Of a stretch of 64,000 bases of DNA, positions 25,601 to 38,300 are shown in pieces. The notes beneath the pieces are model-generated. The model saw only the letters and a program-made list of their open reading frames with translations. It did not search any database and had not been told where the DNA came from. Both the position numbers and the translations under genes were made by a program. The first letter of the stretch is position 1; the number at the start of each line of letters is the position of its first letter. This stretch comes from Diadema setosum (lineage: Eukaryota > Echinodermata > Echinoidea > Diadematoida > Diadematidae), in contig CM067072.1 of the NCBI GenBank assembly GCA_033980235.1, positions 15,161,933 to 15,225,932 of the forward strand. The letters run 5' to 3'.

Positions 25601-28600
25601 GTACTCTACATAACAGTAATACACTGTGTGTAGATGACAGTGTAGGACCCTATATGGTGTGTGTGTGTGCGCGCGCACAATGTGTGTATACGCGCTCAGG
25701 TTCAGGCAACTGCAGCTGGTGTAAGATCTCCACGTAAACAACAAGAACAACACTCCACTCTGATCGACAGCTCAACTTTGGCTTGAACTTTTTTTTTGCC
25801 GGCACAACTAGATAAAAGTAGAGTGCATTGATAAGTAGCATACAAATCAATAATAAAAGATCTAGCACTGTGTTTGCACACATGAGTTCTTTGGGGCTCT
25901 CTTTTTGGTATTAGAATAATCATTCCTTATTAATCCACTGCATACATCGCTGAGTAATTTATCTAATGATACCCTGGGAGCGCATGTATCTCAAATTGCC
26001 ACACTATGATTTTTACTCGACGAGACGTTCAATTTTTATTGTTTTCTAAGCGAGGGACCAATTCAGTTCTTAGTGTGCTGTTATAACAGGTATATCTAAA
26101 ACGTTGAATATCATTCATGTGGTGATTCAACCTATGAACGGGTCGGGTTGGCAATAAATAGAAAGCCTTGTTCTAATTTGTCTAGGGTCGTTTGGAAAAT
26201 ATCGATATAATGCAGAGATATGAATAATGATATCATAAGCTCATTCTGTATAATGTAAGCATTAAAAGGTGTGATTTATTTCAAATATTCACAAACCATG
26301 TCAATTGGTCACGGATAGTAGATCTTCATGTCGCCAATAAGTGAATCTCGTAGACCATGCACTTTGTCTCTGAATTATCTCGCAAAATCTCGGGTGCTGA
26401 GAAGGACATGCGCAAAAACCTGCGCGTACGATAAATTTTTGATTTGAGCTCATTAACAGCAGCGTTGCGGTCTGACTGATAAGGACATAATTGACCAAGT
26501 TCATGAATTCAAATATTTGGGTGTTGTATTGGATGAGTGTTTCAAATGGAATAAACAAATTGAGAAGGTATATGTGAAGGTTTCTAAAATCATAGGATAT
26601 ATCCGACAGTTAAGAAAGAACATTCCACGAGATATTTTAATTATGTTATATAATGCATTAATCTTGCCGCATATTGATTATGGTCTTGTAATCTGGGGCA
26701 GAAGTTCAAAGTGCAATATCAAGAAATTACAAAAATTGCAAAATAGATATGCTCGTTTGGTTTTAAATGCTGATTTTTCAATATCCAGTACTATTCTTTT
26801 AAGACAATCAAACTGGCAAAAGATTATACAAAGGAGGCAATACCAAACGTATCTTATTATGTATAAATTGATCAATGATATGGTGCCAGTGTATTTAAAA
26901 GAAATAGTTGTTTTTCGTCATGTCAATTTGCGAACTCGATATGCACTCTCTTGCCCACTAAAAGTCAATACACCCCGTACGGAATATTACAAGAGATCTC
27001 TGCATTATCAAGGGTCAAACCTTTGGAACGACTTACCTCGTTTTATGCAAGTTTTGTCATCTTTTTCTATATTTAAAAAGCAGAGTAGAATCTTATCTCT
27101 CAAGTTTTAACCCTATTGTGATATTTTACGAGGAATAACAGAGTGCAATACATATTATGTTTATTTCTATGACACCGGGAACTGAGATATCATTTGTTTT
27201 GTTGTTGTTGTTATAGTTGTTTGTTAACTCGCGTTATATTCTCTCGGTTTCTTTCATTCTTATTCATGTTGTATTTTTATCATAGTATAATTTTGTAACA
27301 CACCCTCTTTTTCTATCTGGTTGATATGTTTACATTTGTTTTGATTGATTGTAACGTTGTGCATTTGAATATATGTTTTGTATCTTTTTATTGTGCAGGG
27401 CCCCTTGGTAGAGCAGTTTTTTAACTGAAAGGGCTACCCTGTTGAAATAAAACGGAAATAAATAAATAAATAAATAAATCATCATGATTAGATTAATGGT
27501 GATGATCATCATGATAATATTTGTAATGAAGAACATTGCCAATTAAATGCATTGCAGTCCGCAGACTTACATGGTCAATGATGATGATGAATTCGGAACT
27601 GCTAAACCGATGTATCTTATCAGTACGAAGTATTCGAAACTCAGTCTCCGCATGCATAACAATAAAAGGAAAAGCTGATTTTCAGGAGTTATCAATTACA
27701 GAGGCAGGACAGCACACGACGAGAGAGATAGGGAAGGGGGGGGGGGGGGGGTTGGAGGGGGTAAAGAGGAGAGAGAGGCAAGAGCAAAATGAAAAGTGCG
27801 ATATCTAGGATGGCAATTGCATGAGATGGTGGGACGGAAAGATTGAATGCTTCTGACAAGAATAAAAGGAGCTTGTTATTTCATCCTCTGGAAGGGATGG
27901 CGGAACAATGTGCCAATAATATATTTCACGGTCGCTCCGAATTCAATGCTGCCACCATGACAAAATAATTATTATGTAAATGAGTTTTGCGAAAGGAAAG
28001 ATATTGCTGAGGCTCAACCATAAATGTGACATCAGTTAAAAATCTCCGTGTGTGCCCCCATTATTTATTGTGACTCAATACAAAATGTAACATGATGAGC
28101 TAAGGACGTATTGCTGGCATTGTGCATGGCTGTAACTGGAATCGGCACTATACTTCAAAATTTATGACGCATAAATGGTAAAGAGCCTGTGTTACTCCAT
28201 TTTTGCTAATTAGAATATATATATATATATTTTTTTTTTTCAGTGGAAGCTGATTGTGGGGGCATGCGACTACGCGACTACTGCTGCAATGTACTTTCAG
28301 TGTTACAATAGTCATAATCATGTAATCTAATGTGATCACAATAAGAGACATTATTAAACTTAACATTTAAATTTTAGATGCTGTTCTGTTGTCGATAGTA
28401 ACATACGTATGCCACGTTCCAAGCAGCCTGACTTGACCAGCATTCATGCTATTTTCTGGTTCCTACATGTATTATCCTTGCTTTTCTTCGCAACTGAGTA
28501 CGGCTGTAAACGTGTAAAATTATTGTAATGATAAATAAATTCATTCAATCCTTTATTCAAGACACCATCATAATCATATTTACGAAAATATACGTGAATA

Positions 28601-29335
28601 ACGAATTTAACAGTGATCAATGGGGTATACCAGTCACACAGTCGGGTAGGAGCCAGTTCAGAAGGCATTGTCCACTGCAAACCCCGGTCACTTTATCACA
28701 AGCCGCCTCTTCACAGTGGCATTCGTCCAGGCAGTCAAGCCCGAAAAAAGCGCCCTCACAAGCTGTAAAAACAAGATTGACAACAATAATAGTGCGTCGC
28801 GAATGATTTTCAGTAACTGGCAATACCAGTATACCATTCTGGGGCGTGTTCTAATTTACATTACCTTGAAAAGTCTTTCTTACTATGTTCACATAATAGT
28901 TCTGCACTTCTGCAACATTTTATGGAAAAGTTGTCTCTAGTATCATCTTTCAGGAATAGTGAAATTAATTTCAAGTGGAATGGAATCTAGTCGTGAGTAG
29001 TTAAGGGGTTAATGGTGTGCTGCTAACACTGAAGGAAATATAGAACTCTCTTTTCCGGTTGATATTATATCAAAGTTATGCGACTGCAAAAAAGAAAAAT
29101 TATTACGATCGGTATTGTGCTTTAAACAGATACATAATACCACTATGCCAACATGTTATGAAAAAGGTCGTCTCTGATGTCATCTTTCAGGAATAGAGAA
29201 ATTCATTTCAAGTGGAATGGGATCTAGTAGTGAGTATTAAAGGGGTTGATTGTGTGTTTTTAACACTGAAGGAATTATAGAACTCTCTTTTCCGGTTGAT
29301 ATTATATCAAAGTTATGCAACTGCCAAAAAAAACC

Positions 29336-29399
<64 letters not shown>

Positions 29400-32300
29400 A
29401 TTGGTATTGTGCTTTTAACAGATACATAATACCACTATGCCAACATGTTATGGAAAAGTCGTCTCTGGTATCATCTTTCAGGAATAGTGAAATTCATTTC
29501 AAGTGGAATGGGATGTAGTCGTGAGTATTAAAGGGGTTGATTGTGTGTTTTTAACACTGAAGGAAATCTAGAACTCTCTTTTCCGGTTGATATTATATCA
29601 AAGTTATCACTGCAAAAAAAAATGTACATATATTACGATTGGCATTCTGCTTGAAACAGATACATAATACCACTATCTCAACATGTTCTTTTACCTGTGC
29701 AGTTGACCTTGTCGTACCCGGCAGCACACATCTCCCCAGGGCACGCCCCCGTGTCGCGGTTGCACGCTGCGTCCATGGCACAATTACATTTACTGGCGCA
29801 CTGCGGGCCGTAGTAGCCAACGTCGCACTCTGGGGGAACTGCGGGGTGAGCACAAGCGCCAGATGAAAAACTCTCAGTTTTAGAATTAGGGAGCCTATAT
29901 TATTTAACAGTGATCCGTTGAATATGACATCAAGCGCAGACGTCGTCAATTCAATCTTATTCTATTCTATTTCGATTTCACTGCAAATAAAAAAGAGCAT
30001 AAATAGTAAATAATAAGTGGGGCATCAATGAAGGGTACCCTGATAGCTGAGGTAGTTGTGCCTTCAGTTAGGGCTTCATGGATGACCTCACCATCGTGTC
30101 TGGCAATGAGATCTATAGGTTGCAGATGGGTTCCACATGTTAGAGGAGTTGGTGGCCTGGACACATTATAAAGTTCAAGGCCAAGAAGAGCCGCTCGGTG
30201 TCAGTGCATGCGGGAGGGAAAGGTGGTCACAATGAGGTTTCAGATTGGGGGAGAGGATATACCTCAGGTTACTGAGCAGAGGGTGAAAAGCCTTGGGCGA
30301 TGGTATGAGGGCAAGTCGAAAAATAGGCATCGAGGTGTGCAGATTTTTGACAAAGTGGTGGAGTGGCTGGAGAGGGTGGACAGGACGGTCATCCCTGGGA
30401 AAGCGAAGGTGTGGTGCTGGCAGTTTGGCTTGCTACCACGGATCATGTGGCAACGAGGTGGCACGAGGTGGCAGTGTCCAGAGTTGAGGGATGCAACAAA
30501 AGATGAACTCGTACTACCAGAAGTGGTTAGGCGTTCAGAGAATGCTTATGATCTGGCATTCTTTTGCAGATAAGGTAAGCTGCAATTGCCTATGACGTCA
30601 GTAGTTGAGGAGTTTGAAGCTTATGAGGTTAGGCTTGTGATGATGTTGGACCAGAATATAGCAGGAGTTAGGCCACCGATCCGCACAGGGAGAAAGTGGA
30701 GGGCGGAGGAGGCTGCGGAGGAGGCAGTGGCAATGGCATAGTGGAAGAGTTCAGGTGGGGCGGAACGGGGGTCGGGTTTTATCAGCATGTGAGATGGTAC
30801 AGCAAGCAAGGCAGGAATGGTAGGAGGGCCTTGGCGTACTTTGGAGAAGGTCAAGGAGGTGGAGGACGAGTACAGCTTTGCCAGGGCTGTCTGTACAGCA
30901 GGGAGTACAGGGGCGTGGACTCGATGGCAAGGAGTGGAGCAGAGGAAGGTGTCATGGAATATCCTCAGGTCAATGTCCTCTGGAGCTGTTCGCTTCATTA
31001 TCAGTTCCACCTTTGACGTTTTGCCTTCTCCAGTAAATCTGAAGAGGTGGGCGTTTTTGGAGGACAGTGGATGTAGGGTTTGCAAGAAGGCGAAGGGCTC
31101 ACTAGAACACATCAGGTGTTCAAGCAGATGGCGGGTGTAGCAAGGGTGGCAGTGGAGGCGAGAAGGAAGATCGACATGGGCCTGTTAGGGTGAGGGAAAT
31201 CCGTTTGTGAAGGAAGGGGTGAGATGCAGTGCGAGAAGGAAGGGCAGAGGGGGTGATGTTGGAGGGATTATACCAGCGGGGGACGATTTGGAGGTGCGGG
31301 TGAACGAGGGGAATCGAACAGTGCCAAAGGAGGTGGTGGTGGTGGTGACTGCCCTGTGGCCGGACATAGGTAGGGACTTTTTGTAAAAACAGAGTACAAA
31401 AGTCGCATTTATAGAGCATTTAAAAGCAAAATTTCTAGGAAATTACGCGTAGTGGAAGAAAAAATTCAGTGCGAAGGACTATGATTATTATATACGGGGG
31501 TACATTTATGTGACGGTGTAGAATCCGCGGCGAGGGTGCTGGAGGGTTGATACCCCCTCCAACGGTAGGGACTTTTTGTAAAAACAGAGTACAAAAGTCT
31601 CGTTTATAGAGCATTTAAAAACAAATTTCTAGGAAATTAAACATAGTGAAAAAAAAAATTAGTGCGAAAACTATGATCTGTGCACAGGATAGCAATGGTG
31701 GGGCTGACTGTGCAATGGGAAACGAGGATGGATAAGGTAAGGGAAAGAAAGGGGATTCGCTGGAGGATCGGTAAGGAGGTTGGTCAGAGCGATGGAAGTA
31801 TAGGTGTTATGGAGGGGAAAAGTGGATTAAGAGGATTTGTGGAGCAGCGGAGACATCTGGAGAGGGTCTGCATGGATAGTTGGCAAGGCACAATTGGGGG
31901 TGGCGGGAATAGGGTGTGTAGAGAGATTGTTGGTACTCTGGAGTGAAGAGAGGTTATTTATTAAGAGTGTTTTGAGATGCAATGGGGTTGCTGTCTAGGG
32001 AATTCCAATGCAACACCGGCCAGCCAGGGGGAGGAGTCCAGTACTTAATGGCCGAAACACTGGTAATTCCTGGTGTGCTGCTGACGACTCATTGGCGTTG
32101 ACGGAATTAACACCTTTCCATTATTAATTCCAGTACACTAATATTGCCAAGCGAACAGAGTTATTACCTAGGGGCGTTCTTTCACTTACCATGTTAATTA
32201 ATGATGTTTAAAACTCCCTCGCCTTTCCCGAACTCGACACTGACATTTTATTTTCTCTTTAGAGCTCGCAAATAGTATTTTGTAACTTAGGAGATCTGTT

Positions 32301-35300
32301 GAGTGCTCTAAATTTCATTAAACTTGCCTCTCACTCATGTAACGAATTCCTAATTGTATAATGAACTCTAACACAACTGAGTTCTGATATCATGAATAAG
32401 TAGATTTAGTTGATCGATTTGGATGATCCTAATTTTCGGGAGATTATTCACGACCCCTTGATGCTCCGCCTCATCAAACTCGTGATCCAGTGGTCTAGTG
32501 GTCTGGTGACTTCCATGGTAAAGGTTATCAGTTCTAGGTACCAAGGGGATACCTGTGGCTATGTTCAGCTCTCATCGCATGCCGGGTTTGGCGTAACACC
32601 ATACTTTAATACCCTGAAATTGGAGTGTTTTGGCGGTTCTCCCACCACAGAGGATACCAACTCCACCAGCAGCTTATCTTACAAATCAGGATACCCCAGC
32701 AATACCACTCTGTCCTATACTGAGTACTATGAGGAAAGCACTGCAGATACAGTGGCTAAAGCCCCGGACTCCCAAACACGGGGTTCTGTGGCGCCTAAAA
32801 GCTTCACCTGGCGGAGGATTTCTATGCTAACCATAGGCCTAGGTGGGTTCCCACTGCCGATCATATCATCAATTCGATCAAGCCCGACCAACCTTATGTA
32901 ATAATCCCATAATGCATCTAAAACCCTGCTCTGCGCACGGCACCTCGGTATTGGTGATAATGTACCGAGAAATTCTAGGCCCATGGGCAGGGAGTGCACG
33001 CTATGTGATAGAAAGCGACAAAATCACACACCGGCTTTGATGAAATCACCCATTGCATTTGCGTACTGCTAAACTACTTTATCTGCCAGGCATAGTTGAA
33101 CTGTCAAATCCGACAGGGAGAGGGAGAGGGAGAGGGAGAGAGGGAACGTAGACGAAGAAATCACAACTTACTCTGGCAATTGTCACCCGTCCAGCCGGCC
33201 TGGCAACCACCTGATGAACACTCCCCAGTATAAGGGCTGCAGTTGGATTCCACCTGACAGTGACATGTTTGAGAACATCCGGGGCCAAACATTCCACTCC
33301 CACAAACTGCAAGGACAGAGGAACGCACGGTATACAGTATCTATGTTACACACTCGCGCGCGCGCACGCGCCCACACAAACACACACACATTCCCTTCCT
33401 ACTTTTCAGTTTTTTCTTAAATGAAGAAGGAAAAAGACAACAACCTGAAAACCTAAAAGGGGGAGAAGGGGAATATTCCCCAAACACAATTGAAGAGTTC
33501 ATTTTCAAAAGGTACTTAATCCACTTCTCATCATGAGGAGAAAGGACAGTGTGAACGATAACTGCCTGCTTTATTTCAGAATAACTGAAATAACGTTAAA
33601 AATTGTATGTTAAGGAATTAGGGCTTTTAAGAAGATAACATCATCACCAAACACAATTTGCATAATGTTGCGGTGAGGGTTATTGCTCTTGCGGGGGAAA
33701 ATAAATATAATTTGAACTCTCTTTCAAAAGCCTACTTTATATACTTTCAAAATGTTTGTTAATGATTGTAGAGCGACTGCTTCTGTCTTGCCTTTTGTTC
33801 TGAGCTGGTTTTGCTTCATCCTTTGTAATTGAAGTTTTATTTTGTATCGCTTTGTAGTGATTTTTTAACGGCAATGACCCCCTTTGGAGCAGATATACAG
33901 AATGAGAGATATATATTATATATACCATCATTGCAAGCCAATCCTCTGACTCCTACGTCACAGGTGCACCCATAGGGGTCGGGAAGACAAAACAAACGAC
34001 CGCTGCATCCGTCCTCTGGATCGCTTGAGTCCTGGGAACATCTGAATTCACAATCCCGTCCAAACCGATTTCCTCCACCGCTCCTACAAACTGACATGAG
34101 TTAGACGACATTGTCAAATTCACTATGGTGATGATGACAGACAAACCAAAGTGGATGACGCTCATAATGATTATCGTGTTATACCGTATTCAGTAACAAC
34201 ATGTATTTTCACTCATGTAAAGGTATTTTGCAGAGAAACGCATGGCATTTCTTAACGACATTTCACTAAAGGACGATATGAACAAAAATGTTTTCTTTGT
34301 TACTTTACACGCACAGATGAAGCGATATGCCTTTATCTACTGTAGGCCTACTTTCTTTTTTACGGGGGGTGGAATGTATACCCATTTGCCAAAATATTTT
34401 TATCTTGTTTGAAGAAAAAAATCCATCTGGTGTACACGCTTAATTCAAATTGTATTATTTCTTTTCTTGTATGTTCAACAACTCCCTGATGTGCTTCCTT
34501 AAAGGGAAGATAAACCCCAAGAACAATGTGGATTGAGTGAAAGCAGCAACATTAGTAGAACACATCAGTGAAAGTTTGAAGAAAATCGGACAATCGATGC
34601 AAAAGTTATGAATTTTTAAAGTTTTGGTGTTGGAACCGCTGGATGAGGAGACTACTAGAGGTTATGACGTATGAGTGGACTACACTATCAAGAAAATATA
34701 AAGAAAATACTACAAAAATCCATTTTTCATGAAAATTACAAATTCCATCAACTTGATATTGACATATGTTAAGGGTAGCAATTATTCCCCCTGCTTTCTG
34801 AAAACGGTTGGTCCACTGCTCTTTAATAATTCTAGAAAAGTGAATTTTTGTTGAATATCCTTTATATTTTCTTTGTATTGTTTTTTTTTAAGGAATAATT
34901 GCAAGTTCAAGAAAAACACATCATCCTTATTTGCTCTAACTATCTTCATTTCACAGACTAGGAGACCTCGTTTGTCAACAGAAAAGTATTTTTTTGTTCA
35001 ATCCTATGATTGAGAGTCGAGAGTCCTATCATTTATATATATTTTTTTTCGCTACTTACTGTGAACGTTTCTTATTATTTTTGTCCAAGATTGATGTCGA
35101 TTTTTAAGTAGGGTTCACTGAATTTGTTTAGATAGTCTTATGGTGACGTCAGATCTAAATCTGCTGCCCTCTTATGGTAAGTGACACTCACTTTCCAGGC
35201 AGTTTGGCCCTTTGAAGTTGTTTGGACAAATGCAGAGACCAGTCTTATCGTCACACATCCCTCCGTTGTAGCACTTATCACACACACCGTCACAATTGGG

Positions 35301-38300
35301 CGGGCCCCACCTCCCAGCAGCACACTCTAAAAGACAAATCAGAAGGATTATGGTGGCAGTGGCATATAGAAATGAGCAGATATAATATGATATAAGTTAC
35401 AATGATGATGATAATGAAAATATCATTGCTATCATCCCCAAAGTTAACAGCAACATAAAATGATGAAATTATAGTAAAACAGCAATTGTTTCTCAAAGAT
35501 ATATTCGCGAATTCAACTCCTGATTATACTTAGATTATTAGGATCTTTGACGCTAGATTCCAGTAAAGTAATTACAGAACCTCATAACAAACTACAAATC
35601 ATCACATCTATAGATTATGCGCAATGGTCATATCAACACTTCCATTTGCACAAGGTAGTCTCATTCTAGTTGTGTTAGAAGTGCTCTTCCGGCCGGCCCT
35701 GCCATTACTTTAATTTCAGTGTTGCCAGTTATTCTACTCAGGTAAACACCTAAGCGAAATGCAGCATCATGGTTCAAACACCCGGTCAAAGGTTATAAGC
35801 AGCGCCGGATAGGGGGCCAGAATGATGACACGGAGCATCAAAAAGTAGCTGGTGCCATGTTTATTTTTTGAGGAGTCACTTGGATCCATACAGTACACTG
35901 AAATGTATGATCATGGGCCAAGAAGTTGGGTTTAACTTGATAAGTGGCAAAAAGTCGCAGCATGATTTGGTATAGGCGTGATCACGTGAAGATAACACTC
36001 TGATATCATGGTGAAAACAAATAACAAAGGAAATCAATGGCAACCTAACCGCTTTGCTTTGATAACTCAATTTCAGTTATGCATACTCGGTATTTTCCAG
36101 TTTTGCATGTATAATTATATCTACAAGACAATGAAGTGTACATAACTTTTGAATCAAGCATGTCAAGCTTGGCGAACAACTTACAAAAACTTTCTGTGCA
36201 AATGCACAGACCTATCTTATTTTAAATCGTGAAATTAGTGTATTCAACAAATACTCCCTCTCAGCGACTAAGTCTTAAATAAGTGAATTCTATCATTGTT
36301 TGAGCTATAAATAAACGCACTACAGACTTTAGATTTTACTTGATTTGATTTCTGAAACTGCACCAGTCTTACACTCAAGACTCAGTGGACATGTTCAGCA
36401 CATTTATTTACTTATATCACTTTATATTGAAATAAATATACAGTATTCTATAACAAACAACATACGAAAAGGATGATATTATGCAATATAGATTATGACT
36501 TGAAAATGTGTCTTAACATAAGAGGACTACATAAAAGACTAATCTTAGATATGAAATACTTAGTATGAGGGAACCGCAAAAGCGTTGAAAGGCCTGTAAC
36601 TTGACGAATACATAATATATACAAAAAATGCCGAGGAGTGTTTTCAGGATGCTATTGTTCTACGGGACTTGAGAAAAGTATAAGAAAAGTCGTGGTCACC
36701 CTTTCCCTCACTGAGGAGCAATAGTTGTGGATTCGCCCTGGCATAACCTTAGTGAGACAGTTGCATAAAATAGCGCAATATGCTTGAAGGACACTAATTG
36801 ACTTTGGGTGGCTTAAAACAAACAAATAAACAAACACAATTAGCAAAACCAACACCAACGCCAACGCCAACAACAACTACAACACGAACACATGCACCCA
36901 CAACCCAAGGGGTATAGATATAGTTGTCATACCCATGAACCATGATACTTTACCTCTGACAATAAGTCGTACCACGGCTCCTCTTCCTTGGTACCTCAGA
37001 CCAAAGAAGTGAATCTCATAAAACCCTTGGTCAGACAACACTATGGGTGCGTTGATAAAGTAGTTCAGGTTGTTGTAATTATCTATGCGGTCAACATCTT
37101 TTCTCCAGTCAATTCGTGTATCAAGAATACTACGTCTTGTCATGCTGATAGACACTCCTGTATCTCCAACGTTCACGGTTCGGGTGAACACTCCACTTGC
37201 CGGAACAAAGTGGGCTGTAGAAACACACAGAGAGAAGAATAGGCACGATTACGTTTGTCTTCATTTTGGTTAGAGGAATGCCATGACAATGACCAAAAAC
37301 GCGTGATTTTCAATTTATTATTTAGAGAACTAATTGAAAACGAGTTGAGCTAATTGACAAAAAGCTTTACTCTTCTTATTAACTTCTTGCGTGCCATATT
37401 GTATATTACCTGCTCATAGGTTTGCGTGTAAAAATGTGTGCACATTTGATTCATTGGCCATGATGGCACAGAAAGGAAACTGATGAGCAGAGTATTCTTT
37501 TAAAGTGCCATTGACACCGTTGTGCGGTAATGCTGTTTTTTCTCTTCTTTTTTGCAAAAGTATCTACCACAATTTGGTTCCATATAGCCTCGGTCACAGC
37601 CCATCGTGCGTGTTTTTAGTCCGTACGTGTTTTGGGCCACAGCCACGGCTATGGCCACGGCCGGCACGTTTTTCTGAAAACGTGGGGAAGGAGTAGAAAG
37701 AGCAGGAAGGGAGTACGGTTCGGCAAGGTGTAAGTACGTGCCAAAAGCAGGCAGTGGCGTCCATCACACGTTGTGCACGTGGTACAGAAGTTGTGGTACG
37801 TACTTACAACGTGCTTACAACGTACGATTTCCATGCGTTTGCCACGTGGTCATATTATCGAGGACGTACTTACACGTGCTGATCACGTATGTTGTAAGTG
37901 CGTGCAAGTCGGCTGTACAGAGCACCCGCGTCACCCGTACTGGGGTGAATCTGTAGCCGGACCGCAGCTCGGACGCAGCGAAAGTTCTCCATGCACTAAA
38001 AGTGCCGCTACGTCGTGTCTGCGTGCTCCAAAATCCGTACCGAGGCGGTATACAGATCCCCAAATTTTGCCCACATTTTTGCAAATAGACAGCACGCACT
38101 TGCAAGTACGGCGGGTTGTGACCAAGGCATAGCCAACCGAATTTAGTCGAACTATGTCATACGTTTTATGCGAAGCATGCATCTGCTTGATGAAAGCTCT
38201 CACTCGTGATCCCACAACACCAAAAACCTTGATCATTGCATTGATATGCAATTTGACACTGGACACAGGACAAATTTTACTCTACTTTAAAGGTAGTGCA

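Larger units (their letters stand above)
21560..27479 (+). mobile_element. CR1/L2-like non-LTR retrotransposon (LINE), interrupted
   Basis: The element carries ORF1 (21691-22581) and ORF2 (22625 to about 27110 with breaks). It ends in a tail of AAATA units (27451-27479) preceded by CTGTTGAAATAAAAC. It lies in the intron between exons 8 and 9 on the strand opposite to the host gene. The 5' end is uncertain, somewhere around 21540-21650. A 1,410-bp DNA transposon interrupts ORF2 at 25069-26478. Three single-base slips and one internal deletion make it defective. The clade is inferred from the PHD finger, apurinic-type endonuclease and short A-rich microsatellite tail. Confidence 0.93.
33307..36953. 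other. Introns among exons 3 to 6
   Basis: Besides exons 4 and 5, this holds a CG/CA microsatellite (33355-33388). It also holds an unassigned stretch at about 34499-34960 (AAAGGGAAGATAAACCCC onward) of the kind that recurs as dispersed repeats in such genomes. About 35500-36650 is AT-rich with nothing recognised. Confidence 0.45.

Noticed and set aside
29593..29949. 118-codon minus-strand frame across exon 7
   Set aside because: It is in another frame from the EGF module, whose cysteine pattern and splice phases decide the reading.
32410..32901. 163-codon plus-strand open frame
   Set aside because: No recognisable domain, no splice context, and the start overlaps a tRNA-like SINE phrase; probably a chance frame in a repeat.
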